Part shown: positions 12,787 through 24,155 of the stretch, piece after piece
Layout of the letters: every line of letters starts with the position of its first letter
Numbering within the stretch: position 1 is the stretch's first letter
Assembly: GCF_041146395.1 (NCBI RefSeq)
Contig: NC_090997.1
Span: 39,597,501 to 39,661,500, forward strand
Length of the DNA stretch: 64,000 nt
Reading direction: 5' to 3'
Origin: Eulemur rufifrons
Lineage: Eukaryota; Chordata; Mammalia; Primates; Lemuridae
Notes under the pieces: model-generated
What the model was told of the DNA's origin: nothing
Database searches by the model: none
The model's input: the letters and a program-made list of their open reading frames with translations, nothing else
Translations under genes and position numbers: made by a program

Positions 12787-15700
12787 TCAGTTCCAATTTA
12801 ATAGTGAGTACGTGTGGTGTTTGTTTTTCAATTCTTTAGATATTTCACTTAGAATAATGGTCTCTAGTTTCATCCAAATTGTTGCAAAAGGCCTTAATTC
12901 ATCCTTCTTCATGGCTGAGTAGTATTCCATAGTACACATATACCACATTTTGTTAATGCACTCATGAATTGTTGGGCACTTGGGTTGATTCCACATCTTT
13001 GCAATTGCGAATTGTGCTGCAATAATCATTCTAGTGCAGGTGACTTTTTGATAAAATGACTTCTCTTCCTTTGGGTAAATACCCAATAGTGGGATTGCTG
13101 GAACAGATGGTAGGTCTACTTTTAGTTTTTTGAGGAATCTCCATACTCTTTTCCATAGAAGTTGTACTAATTTGCAGTCCCACCGACAGTATAGTATATA
13201 AGTGTGCTTTTCTCTTTGCATCAATGCCAGCATCTATTGTTTTTGGACTTGAACTGGGACTCTAACTGGGGTGAGGTGGTATCTCATTGTGGTTTTAATA
13301 TGTATTTCCCTGATGATTAGTGACATTGAGCATTTTTTCATGTGTTTATTGGCCATTTGTCTATCTTCTTTTGAAAGGCTTCTGATCATGTCTTTTGTCG
13401 ACTTTTTAACGGGGTTGTTTGTTTTTTTTTTTTTGCTGATTTGCTTGAGTTCTTTGTAGATTCTGGTTATTAGCCCTTTATCGGATGTATGGCTTGGGAA
13501 TATTTTATCCCATTTTGTAGGTTGGCTATTTGTTCTGTTGATTATTTCATCAGCTTGATGAAGCTTTTTAATTTAATTAAGTCCCATTTATTAATTTTTA
13601 TTGTTGCTATAATTGCCCTTGGGGTCTTCTTTGCAAATTCTTTGCCTAGTCCAACATCTGGAAGAGTTTTTCCAACATTTTCTTCTAGCATTCTTATTGT
13701 TTCATGCCTTACATTTAATTCTTTTATCCATCTTGAATGAATTTTTGTGAGTGGTGAGAGATATGGATCTTGTTTTATTCTTCTGCATGTGGCTATTCAA
13801 TTGTCCCAGCACCATTTGTTGAATAGGGATTCTTTTCCCAAGTGTATATTATTGACTTCTTTGTCAAAGATCAGTTGGCTATATGTGGATGATTTTGTGT
13901 ATGGGTTCTCTATTCTGTTCCATTGATCTGTGTCTCTGTTCTTGTGCTAGTACCATGTTGTTCTGATTACTGTAGCCTTGTAGTATAGCTTGAAGTTTGG
14001 TAAAGTGATGCTGCCTGATTTGTTCATTTTGGTTAAGGTTGTTTCAGCTATGCAGGCTCTTTTCTGGTTCCAGATGAATCCCAGAATTATTTTTTCTAGA
14101 TCTGTGAAACATGACATTAGTATTTTGTTGGGGATTGCATTGAATCTGTAAATCACTTTGGGCAGTATGGACATTTTAGCAATGTTGTTTCTACTGATCC
14201 ATGAGCATGATATATTTTTCCATTTGTTTGTGTCATGTGTGATTTCTTTCCTCAGTGTTTCATAGTTCTCTTTGTAGAGATCTTTCACCTCTTTGGTTAA
14301 GTATATTCCTAAGTAGATTATTTTCTTTGTGGCTACTGTGAATGTTTGATTTGACTCCCAGCATGACTGTTATTGATATATGGGAATGCTACTGATTTGT
14401 ATATATTGATTTTGTAACCTGAGACTTTGCTAAATTTATCAATTCTAGTAGTCTCTTGGTGGAGTCTTTGGGGTTTTCTAGATATAAGGTCATATCATTG
14501 GCAAAAAGTCATAGTTTGACCTTCTCTTTCCCGATTTGATACCCTTTATTTCTTTCTCTTGTCTGATTGCTCTGGCTAGGACTTTCAGCACCATGTTGAA
14601 TAGAAGTGGTGACAGTGGGCACCCTTGTCTTCTAGTTCTCAGTGTGAATGTGTTAAACTTTTTCCCATTCAGTATGGTGGGGACAGACCCACAGTGGCTG
14701 TGGGTTTGTCATATATGGCTATTACAATTTTGAGATATGTTCTTTCTATGCCTACTTTGTTGAGGATTTTTATTATGAAAGTGTGCTTAATTTTGTCTAA
14801 TGCTTTGAGATGATCATATTGTCTTTTTTTTTGCTTCTGCTTATGTGGTGAATCACATTTATTGATTTCCATATGGTGAACTATCCTTGCATTCCTGAGA
14901 TTAAGCCCACTTGATCATGGTGGATTATTTTTTTGATGTGCTGTTGAATTCATTTGCTAGTATTTTATTGAGGTCTATAGTTGTAAGATAGTGGTCCCCA
15001 ACCTTTTTGGCAACAGGGACTGGTTTCATGGATGATGACTTTTCCACAGACTGGAATGTGGGAGGATGGTTTTAGATGATTCAAGCGCATTACACTTATT
15101 ATACACATTATTTCTATTATTATTACATTGTAATATGTAATGAAATAATTATAGAACTCACCATAATTCAGAATATAATCCTGCCACTGATCTGACAGAA
15201 GGTGAAGCTCAGGTGGTGATGTGACCAATGAATAGGAAGCATCTATAAATACACATGAAGCTTAGCTTGCTTGCCTGCCACGCATCTCCTGCTGTGCAGC
15301 CTGGTTCCTAACAGACCATGGACTGGTACCAGTCTGAAGCCTGGGGGTTGGGGGCCACAGTCATAAGGATATTGGTCTATAGTTTTCTTTTTTTTTTGTT
15401 GTGTTCTTTCCTGGCTTTGGTATCAAGGTGATACTGGCTTCATAGAATGAATTGGGGAGGATTCTGTCCTTCTCAGTGTTATGGAATAATTTCTACACTA
15501 TCTGTACCAGTTCTTCTTTGTAGGTCTGGTAAAATTTGTCTGTTAATCCATTTGGTTCAGGGCTTTTTTTTGTTGGAAGCTTTTTTATTATTGTTTTAAT
15601 GTCATTCCTCATTACTGGTCTGTTCAGGAGTTCTATTTCTCCTTGATTGAGTCTTGGGAGGTTGGTTGTTTCCAGGAATTTGTCCATTTCCTCTACATTT

Positions 15701-16960
15701 TTGAATTTATGTGTCTAGAAATTTTCATAGTATTCATGGTTGATATTTTATATTTCTGTGATGTCACTTGTAATATCTCCTTTCTCATTTCTGATTGAGC
15801 TTATTTGGGTCCTTTGTCTTCTCTTCCTGGTTAATGTAGCAAGAGGTCTATCAATTTTGTTAATCTTTTCAAAGAACCAACTTTTTGTTTCCTTGATCCT
15901 TTGTATTGTTTGTTTATTTTCCATTTTATTTAGTTCTGCTTTGACGTTAGTTATTTCTTTTCTTCTGTTGGCTTTGGGTTTGGTTTGGTCTTGCTATTCT
16001 AGTTTCTTGAGATGTGTCATTAGATTGTTGATTTGTGATCTTTGTGTTTTTTTGATGTAGGCATTTAAGGCTATGAATTTTCTCCTTAGGACTGCTTTTG
16101 GTGAATCTCATAGATTTTGATAGCTTGTGTCTCTTTATCATTTAGTTCGAGGAATCTTTTGATTTCCATCTTAATTTCATTATTGACCCAATAATCATTC
16201 AGCGGCAGGTTAATTTCCATGACTTTGTGTAGAATTGAGTGTTTCTCTTGGAGTTGATTTCTAGTTTTATTCCACCGTGGTCTGACAGGATACATGGTAT
16301 GATTTCTATTCTTTTGAATTTGTTGAGACATATTTTATAGACTAAGATATTATCAGTCTTGGAGAATTTTCCATGTGCTGATGAAAAGAATGTATATTCT
16401 TTAGTTTTTGGGTAAAATGATCTGTAAATGTCTGTTAGCCCCATTTGTTCTAGACACTTAAACAGTGCAGTGTTTCTTTATTTTCTGCTTGGATGATCTG
16501 TCCAGTTCTGTCAGTGGGGTGTTGATGTCCCTGGCAATTATGATGCTGCTGTTTATCTCTTTGCTTAGATTTAGTAGGGTTTACTTTATGAACCTTGGTG
16601 CTCCTGTGTTAGGTGCATAAATATTTGGGATTGTTATGTCTTCTTGTTGAATTTCTCCCTTTACCATTATGTGATGACCATTTTTGTCTTTCTTTACTCT
16701 TGTTGATTTAAAGTTAATTTTATCTGATATGAGAATGACTACACCTGCTTTCTTTTGGTTTCCCTTGCATGGAATATTTTTTCTATCCCTTTACCTTGAG
16801 TCTGTATGAGTGCTTGTGGGTTAGATGTGTTTCCTGGAGATAGCAGATACTTGGCTTGTATCTTTTCATCCATTCAGCCAGCTATGTGTCTTGAGTGGGG
16901 CATTCAAACTGTTCCTGTTGGTTGATAGAATTGATACGTCAAGTTTTGTTCTGTTCATCC
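12787..16960 (-). pseudogene. L1 ORF2 pseudogene (endonuclease/reverse transcriptase)
   Basis: ORF2p normally nicks target DNA and reverse-transcribes L1 RNA in the nucleus. Here it survives only as fragments. The C-terminal 148 codons (12,787-13,233) are open and keep the L1 tail with MEYYSAMKKDE and LETIILSEIS. The 113-codon block at 13,947-14,288 keeps [12 protein letters not shown] and FIWNQKRA. The endonuclease block at 16,199-16,444 keeps TDIYRSFYPKTKEYTFFSSA and the SDHGGIKLE remnant of the catalytic SDH motif. The catalytic FADD of the polymerase reads FAND at 14,491-14,506, so the first aspartate is lost. Stops, frameshifts and the MER1 insertion destroy the frame. The 5' boundary is approximate. 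Confidence 0.85.
14989..15360 (-). mobile_element. MER1-type hAT element inside L1 ORF2 (reverse)
   Basis: The same hAT family as the element at 1,839, in the opposite orientation. It starts TAGTGGTCCCCAACCTTTTT and ends with a CTGGGGGTTGGGGGCCACAG-like end. The surrounding L1 sequence reads continuously across it. The flanking 8-mers TTGTAAGA and TCATAAGG are a decayed target duplication (5 of 8 match; the L1 target was probably TTCATAAG-like). It contains the AT-rich MER1 body (ATTATTATTACATTGTAATA). It has no coding capacity. Confidence 0.8.
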
Positions 16961-17049
16961 TGTTTGGTAGTACCTTATTGCTTTGTTTTACCTCTTGTGC
17001 TGTTGTTTTATATGAGCTCTGAACTTTAGTTTTTGGGTGGTTTTACACT

Positions 17050-18001
17050 GGTGGATGTTTATTATGCTGATCCATGTATAATGGTGGTTCAGAGAATTTC
17101 CTACCCGGCAGGCCTGGTCTTAAGAAATTTCTTCAGTGTTTGCTTGCCTGGAAGAATCTTTATTTGTCATTCATAGATGAGACTTAGTTTTGCACAATAC
17201 AAAATTCTAGGCTGGCAGTTGTTCTGTTTGAGAAGAAGACGGGACCCTAATCTCTTCTGGCTCATAAAGTCTCAGTTGAAAAGTATGCAGTTAGCCTGAT
17301 GAGTTTTTCTTTGTAAGTTACTTGAGGTTTTCACCTTTCTGCTCACAGGAGTTCCTCCTTCATGTTGACTTTGGCCAGTCTAATGTCTATGTGTCTTGAT
17401 GATTCCGTCTTTGCAATGAATCTCCCAGGTACTTGTTGAGCTTCTTATACCTGGATGTGTAAATCTCTGGTAAGACCAGGGAAATTTTCCTCGATTATTC
17501 TCTCAAATAGATTTTCCAGCTCTTGTGCATTTTCATCTTCACCCTCAGGGGTCCTATGATTCTTATATTTGGCCATTTTACATAATCCCATATTTCTTGT
17601 AGGCTTTATTCATTCCTCTTAATTCTCTGTTTTTCATTTTTGACTGACTGAGTTAATTTGAAAGAGGTGTCTGCAAGCTCTGAGATTCTTTCCTCTGACG
17701 AGTCTAGTGTATTCTCAAAACTTTTCACTGTGTTTGGCATTTCCCTAAATGAATTTTTTTTATTTCCAGTCTATTTTTTTTATATGTTTATCTCTTTAGT
17801 GAATTTTTCATTTATTACCTGAATTGTTTTCCTGGTTTCTTTGTGTTGGATTTTAATTTTCTGTTGGATTTCATTGAGCTTCCTTACAATCCGTATTTGG
17901 AATTCTTTATCTGTCATTTCAGTATTTTCATTTTGGTTGGTATCTATTGTTAGAGAACTGATGTGACCCTTTGGAGGTGTCCTTTCACTCTTATTTTTCA
18001 T
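17050..18001 (-). pseudogene. L1 ORF1 pseudogene (RNA-binding coiled-coil protein)
   Basis: ORF1p is the trimeric RNA-binding chaperone of the L1 particle. The N-terminal 73 codons are open at 17,780-18,001. They begin MKNKSERTPPKGHISSLT and continue with a heptad-rich, lysine/glutamate-rich coiled-coil stretch. Further downstream the RRM and C-terminal portion can be followed to about 17,050 but contain stops. It lies directly upstream of ORF2 on the same strand, as in all L1s. The start is taken at the first ATG before the recognisable coiled coil. Confidence 0.7.
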
Positions 18002-20195
18002 ACTTCCGGAGTTCTTTCACTGATTCCTTCTCATTTGGGGCAACTATCCCTCCTTATTTTCTGATTGTCTTTTGTATAGATGGGGCTTCCCTTCCTCCTC
18101 ATTTGTAAAGGAGTGTCTGTAGCATATGCTGTCTATGAACCTTTGGCTTTGCTTGTGGGTGATCTGGGTTCTGGATGGATGCCTTGGTTATAGATATCCT
18201 TAGTGTAGTGGTTTTCTCAGTTGCTAGTTTGTAGCCTGTAGTAGTGGTGAGCTATGTGTGTGGGCAGATTCCCTGTCTCTCTTTGATGAAGGGAGGATGG
18301 AGGTCTTTGAAATCTTTTCTCTTTCCCCAGCCTTGTGGTCTTCTTAACAGTGTGAATTGTATTGACACATCCAATTTAATCTCTGAGACAAGGTAGTGCT
18401 TATGGGTAAGAATCAACCACACTCTATATGATTGAGTCAGTAAATGCTATAAAGGGCCGTGTAAATTGACTTTTCTGTCAGTAGGTGGTGCTTGCCAGAA
18501 GGAACAAACTGCAGTGTTGTTTTGGGGACCTGTTGTCTTGCTCTACTGTCACAGCAGAAGCGCTCAAATGCCCCAGGTAGTGCATGGGACCCAGGAACTT
18601 TCAGGTGAGTTTTTATTCTCCACCACATCAGAGGGAGATGGGGGTGGGAGGCTGGGTGGTACTGGGTTGGATGAGCTTGTCCTCAGCCTCTACTAAATCT
18701 GATAAGGTAGCTGTTTCAGCAGGGATCAAAGGTCTGCACCTAGGCTTCTGGGGAAAGCCTAGAGGGAGGGTCTGAAGTGGCCCCACCCAGCCAGAAAGTT
18801 TGCTTGTGGAGGCAGGGGCCATCTGAGATTCAGAATCTAGCTGTCAGAAGTGGGTTTCAGTCTTCTCCCCCTTCCCCTGCTCTGCGGCCTCCCTCCAGCA
18901 TTTGCTGGTGGGTAGAGGCTCAAACTAGCTCTGACCTCCTCTATGATGAGGCTGCTGGCTGGGAGCTTCCCTGTACGGGATCCCACTTTGGGCCAAAAGC
19001 AGGGCCTTCTGTGGGTAGAGGGGTGCCCTGAGAGTACACTGTGGCTGGGACCCACACTGCACTCTCTTTTCAGTTCTGCCCATGTGGGCTCACTCACCTC
19101 CAGAAATTAGTTTTTAAATCTCCCCTCTGTGCCCCTGAGCAACATGATCAAATCCTGGGAGTAGGTGATCTGGCCTGTGAGCCTGCCCCTGGGTGTCTGA
19201 AGATTAATCCCTGACCATGCCAGGGAAAAGTGTGCTGGTCCCTACTTCCCTATGGGGGCTTAAGCAGGTTTGGCATCTCTCTGCTTCAGGGTGTGCCCTG
19301 CTCTTATGCTGAAGCTGGGCAGGCAGCACTTGGGAGGGCTGATGAGCAGGGAGCTCATAGTCCAAGCACCCCTTAGTTCACTGCAGGTGTTTAAGAGGAG
19401 AGGTTTGAGCTTCTTTCTCTGTGGAAGCTCCGATGTGGTGCATGTACCAACAAGGGGGAAGCAATAACTCTTGGGAGCCCTGGCTGAATTGTTTCTCTTG
19501 GCAGCCTCTGGCAGGGGAGGGGAAGGGGAGGAAAACAGTCTGGATGGAGGAAAACTAGCATTCTGGTCATCTCAGTCCCTCTCTCTGGAAGGTAGCCCAC
19601 CTGGAATATCCTGAGACCCACCAGCCCCCTGTGGCTCCCACAGTCTGGGCTGGAGTTGGGAAATACTTGTGTGGGAATGAGCAAGATGAAAACTGAGGGG
19701 CTGAACCCCCCTGGGCAGTACAAAGGTGCACAGTGGGTGGAGAAGCAATATGGTGCCTGCTGTCTTGGCTTGGGTCTGTGGTGGCAAGAAAGCACCCCAG
19801 GGGGGCTGGTAGGCTGGTGCTTTGTCCTTAAGAAGCTGCCAGTTCACTGGCAGCAGAAGCTTTTGGCATCGTTAGTGTAGAAAGGCTCTCCAGCAGCTCA
19901 GGAGCCTGGTGACTGCTGGAGATGTGAGGGAGGGAGAAACAAAGCACACCAACTACCCTTTTCACTGGACTCTAAGCCTCTCGGTGGTTGTCCTCTGCCT
20001 ATATCTTCCTTCTTTTTCTGCTCCACAACTTCTTCCCATGGAATCCCTTAAAAGTTCTGGCACTTTTCCCTCGGAATTACACTCGATCTATGATTGTTTT
20101 TTTTTTTTTTTTTTTTCTTTTTCATCTAAAACTTTTCCTTCTTTCTGAGACAATCTCTGGTCAGCCATCTTGTTTCTCTCTTCTTAATTCTTAAT
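18002..20195 (-). other. L1 5' UTR (reverse)
   Basis: About 2.2 kb between ORF1 and the presumed L1 5' end. It is noticeably GC-rich at 18,550-19,900 compared with flanking DNA. A long T-run is at about 20,098-20,116. The outermost end has CAGCCATCTTG, the reverse of the CAAGATGGCTG motif near L1 transcription starts, which in active L1s is a YY1 site. Open frames here (for example 134 codons at 19,391-19,795) are by-products of GC richness. Confidence 0.6.
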
Positions 20196-20202
20196 TCTTA
20201 AA
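20181..20202. repeat. TTCTTAA tandem triplet
   Basis: Three head-to-tail copies of a TTCTTAA-like heptamer mark the outer boundary of the reverse L1. They could be a remnant of target or junction sequence. Confidence 0.7.
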
Positions 20203-20249
20203 TACGCCATTTCCTAGGTCTTATGACTTCCTTTTTCATACTTGTCTCC

Positions 20250-21720
20250 CTCATTTTGTTGGGGTGCAAACATAATTAACTTTTCGAGCAAAGGATATAT
20301 GGAGTGGGAGAGGCTTTCTGACACTTGAATTTGGAAAAATGTCTTTATTTTGTACTAACACTTGATTGATATTTGCTGGTTATGGAATTCTAGGTTTCAT
20401 GGTAGCTTTCACTTAGGACTTTGTAGATAATACTTCATTATATACTTTGGTCATATTGGAGTAGAACATTTTGACACCAGCCTGATTCTCATTCTTTTGG
20501 AAATGATCTCTTTGTGTGTTTGTTTTTCTGGAAACTTTTATTTATATATTTATTTAGTCTATTTTGTACTGAATATCAGAGGTTTGAGTCTAAATATGAG
20601 TCTGTTTCACTCATCTTGTTTTGCCTCTCCTGAGTTTCCTCTGGGAACTTCTTATTTAAAAATAATTATACTATCCTTTCTCTTTTGTATATTTTATTTT
20701 CAAAAACCTCTTACCAGTTGTATCGTAACCCTGGAGCTTGATTCTGTATCTCTCATCTTTTCATCCTAGATTTTGTCCCATTGTGTTTGTTGCAATGTTT
20801 TGGGTATTTCCTTCATTCTGTCTTTTCATTCTTATTTTGAATATTTTAATTTCAGCAATAAATATTTTTCCTTATACTCAATTCTTTTTAAATTGTGCTA
20901 TCTGTTTTGTTTTATGTTGTGTCTTTTAGTTTTTCTGGGTACAAAAATTAGTTTTTTTTTTTCAAGTTCTGTATATTTTCTGTTTCCTCAGTATTTTTTT
21001 TTGTCATATATATATATTTTTTTATTTGTAATTGCTGATTATTCTTATTATAGTTGACTGGTGCAGTTTTGCTTTGTGTCTCTTTCTTTACGAGGACTCT
21101 CCTGTAAGGAAAAAGTTGTGTAGATCTGGGCACATGGGTGAGAGTTTGCCTTAGGGTGAGTGTATGAGAAGTTCATCCTTGGGAGTAGATGGTGCCTCTA
21201 CATGAGTAAATGGGGCATTCTTGATTGTTGGACATCAAAACTCACAGGATAGGCCTGTCTTTGCAGGTAATTTGAATGATTTTACCAGAGACTAGATCCT
21301 TTGCCTGGATTGTCTCTGGAGCCAGGTATGGAGAGATGGGTTTTATTTGGTGGAAGTGGGGCATTTGGTACAACTGTTTTATTTAATTCTGCTGTTTTTG
21401 TTCTCAATTCTTATGCCCACCTTCTCTACCTACTGATGAGCACACCTTTTCTCTGGGAGATTAGTTTTCTGTTGCTAAAGGCCTCTGTGTCTGGCCTTTA
21501 GCTTCCTCTGGTCTTTGTTTATATTTTAATCACACATCCACAGGAGCCTTGTCTCAGTTTCTTTTGTCTGATAATCACTATCCATCCTCAACTTTGTTGT
21601 TTTTGCTTTTACAGGTTTTTTTCCCTTTTGTATTCATTTCCTGTCTTGGAAGAAAAGGGAAACAAAAGCATTTGCTCAGTCTGTCATCTCAAACTGGACG
21701 GACTCTCTAGTATATTTTCT
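20250..21720 (-). mobile_element. Probable older L1 fragment (reverse)
   Basis: T-rich sequence has reverse-strand L1 ORF1/5'-region cues, such as AAATGTCTTTATTTTG, TATTTGCTGGTTATGGAATT and CTAGGTTTCATGG. The rest is strongly T-rich, consistent with an old antisense L1, but matches are patchy. It lies outside the clearer L1 that ends near 20,195, so it is probably a separate, older insertion into or beside which the younger L1 landed. Confidence 0.4.
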
Positions 21721-23283
21721 CATTTTTTAACAGAAAGTATGATTTGTGTATCTTAGTCTATATGCTGTCATTTCACCAAAATCTTACTCATTCCAGAAGT
21801 TTCTTTGTTGAGTTTCTAGGTTGGTAATCATTTTCCACAAGTAAGATCAATTTTGTCTCCTCTGATCTGTGGACTTATTTTTTCTTATTTGGCTAGGACC
21901 ACTGAATGGTATTAAATGACAGTGATGATAGCAGACACTGAGCCTGGTATTTATAAAGCCCAATCTCACACTGATTGAATTATTAAGTAGGAAATGGAAA
22001 GAATCAACTTCATTATATGGATTTCTGGCTTATCGAGAAAGGTATCAGAAATTTCTGGCACAATTAGTGCTTTTGAGGAAAAGGATTTGGCACTTACAGC
22101 CAAATACTGAGTATCTCTCATACTTCTTTTACTAATAGCTACAATTTAGAATTGGGGACGGGTAAGAAGGGAAAGTAAGTATTCTAAATTAGTAAATGCT
22201 TCCAATGGAGTTTACCTAATTTTAGGTGACAAAGGTGGTAAATCATTTTTGAGCAGCAGAATTAACATTATGGTATTAAGTCAATTAAAACAAGCCATTT
22301 AACTGACAGCTATAATGGATCTTCAACTCTAAAGCCAATAAAAACCCAGTGAAACAACCATTGCTTGTGAGATACCTGCATGTGATAATATGGCCCTCTT
22401 GATTGACAGCTAAACAAAGACTCATTGCAAGAACAGAAAGATCTGGTTATTAGTTATTGTATAGAAGAAATGAACTGCTTCATTTATTTTTAATTTTTGT
22501 AGGTGCTTTAAAAATTGCCTTAAAACAGATATCAAAACAGATTCATGATGTGAAATGCTAAGAGTATAGAATTTAAAAATGCTTGGTGAAAGTTACAGGG
22601 TAGCAATGTTATGTCAAAGTAAAGACATTCTGTCAATTTTATTTATAAAGACACTTTAAATCAGATGGAACTGACAAGAAATGAAATGAGTTGCCATTTG
22701 TGGTGGTAAGACCCCCCACCTAATGGGTGAGATTTGATGATCATCTGGTAGAATGTTAAGAGAAGGATCAGGGAGGGTGGCCGAAACAGTCTCTTCTATT
22801 TCTAAAATTGGGTAAAATAAGGAAAAACTATCCTTTACCTTTTTGGAATAAAAGAAGTATAGTAACTTTAATATTATATAATATATTAAATTAATACAGA
22901 TAAAATAAGTTATTTACCTTTTATGTTTTACACAGGATTTCTCTTTCACATTTCTAGTAAAATACCTTGTGCCCTTAGACCTTCATTTTGCTAGCTTTGT
23001 CTTCTTTTTACCATAGTCAAATGGCATATATCATGTCTCCTTTTTTGTAGATAGGACAGACATCCATTAGTCAAGTTTTATAGTGACTTTTTGGTAATAT
23101 CTCTACCACCTACCTTTTTAAATTTTTGCTGCTCCTACTATCTTCTCTGCCCTGGTGTAAACCCATTTTAACTTAGACTGGACCCACTGTAGCACCTTTT
23201 GAACCATTGACTCCTTTCTGTTCCCATTGCCCCATTTAAGTGTAGTCTCCTCTTGCTCCTTTGAAGTCTTTCCTCTTCACCAG
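21721..23283. other. Single-copy sequence, candidate conserved non-coding region
   Basis: No repeat family, simple repeat or coding potential is apparent. Composition is moderate with several homeodomain-type TAATT and TGACAG words around 22,260-22,420. No exon is recognisable. Confidence 0.4.
22400..22409 (+). promoter_or_regulatory. PBX/MEIS-type binding motif
   Basis: TGATTGACAG is an exact copy of the established PBX-MEIS/PREP composite site. It lies in non-repetitive DNA with another TGACAG word about 100 bp upstream. A ten-base match can occur by chance, so function is inference only. Confidence 0.3.
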
Positions 23284-23617
23284 GGGCTGAATGTTTGTGT
23301 CCCCTCACACCCAATGGGATGGAATTAGGACGGGGGGCCTTTGGGAAGTAATTAGAGCACAAGGGTGGAGCCCTCATGAACGGGATTGGTGCCCTTATGA
23401 AAGGGACCCCAGAGAACTCTCTTGCCCTCTTCCTGCCATGTAAGGACATGAGGAGCAGTTGACAGTTCATAACCAGAAGAGAGACTGCATGAGAACCTGA
23501 CCGTGCTGGCACCCTGATCTTGGGCTTGCAGGCTCCAGGCTGTGAGAAGTCAATTTTTGTTGTTTATGAGCCACCCAGTCTATGGTATCTTGTTACAGCA
23601 CCTGAACTGATAGGACA
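23284..23617 (+). mobile_element. MaLR (ERVL-MaLR) LTR, forward
   Basis: About 330 bp with the MaLR LTR word order: GGCTGAATGTTTGTGTCCCC, then GGGGCCTTTGGGAAGTAATT and TGGAGCCCTCATGAA. The right end reads CCACCCAGTCTATGGTATCT with TTGTTACAGCACCTGAACTG. It is a solitary LTR with no internal retroviral sequence beside it and no coding capacity. MST versus MLT1 subfamily was not resolved. Confidence 0.8.
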
Positions 23618-23639
23618 TGAGGGTAGTTTTTCTAAACTG

Positions 23640-24155
23640 AAGAACTGCTCGTATTATTCCCGTAGTTCAAATCTGTCAGTGGTTTCAGGTTGCCCTCAAG
23701 ACAAAAATGTAAAATCTATGACATATTTTGTCCTTTGTTGTGTGACATAGCGTAACTGTCTCATATCATTTTCTGCCATTTTCTCCACACATATATGTTA
23801 GTCTAGCTGTACTGAATTGTTTGATGGTCCCTGAAAGCATCCTTTGTCTCTACAGTGCTGTTTCCTCTGTCCCTTCTTTCCCTGGATGGATCTGAGATCC
23901 AGTTAGTCTTTCAACATTCAGTTTAAAGGTTTTCTTGTCCAGGGAGCTTTTCCTGATCTGTTTTCCCATAGTCTTTTAAGTCTGCATTGGAATCATCTTC
24001 TTAGTGTTCCCGTGGTACTTTACATCCAGCTCTCTCGGAGTAGACATCCCTCAGTGTCGTAGTTTGTAATAGTCTCATCTATTTCTCTCACTCCACTTTT
24101 TATTCCTGTATCCTTCATAATTACTACAATGTGTAGCAGCATATAGTAGGTGTGA
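23640..24155 (+). mobile_element. L2 LINE, 3' end
   Basis: Same L2 3' UTR pattern as at 5,590: a CAAGACAAAAATGTAAAATC-type segment, TTTTCTTGTCCAGGGAGC, and terminal TAGCAGCATATAGTAGGTG. It directly follows the MaLR LTR in the same direction. Confidence 0.65.

Larger units (their letters stand above)
12570..20195 (-). mobile_element. Near full-length L1 LINE (reverse), interrupted by MER1
   Basis: The element is reverse oriented. A T-run (the A tail) is at 12,570-12,583 and the 3' UTR reaches about 12,786. Decayed ORF2 lies at about 12,787-16,960 and decayed ORF1 at about 17,050-18,001. A long, locally GC-rich 5' UTR ends near 20,190 with a reverse CAAGATGG motif typical of L1 5' starts. Length is about 7.6 kb, or about 7.25 kb without the 372-bp MER1 insertion. 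It is too degenerate to be mobile and is equivalent in age to mid-aged primate L1s. No convincing target duplication was found. Confidence 0.85.
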
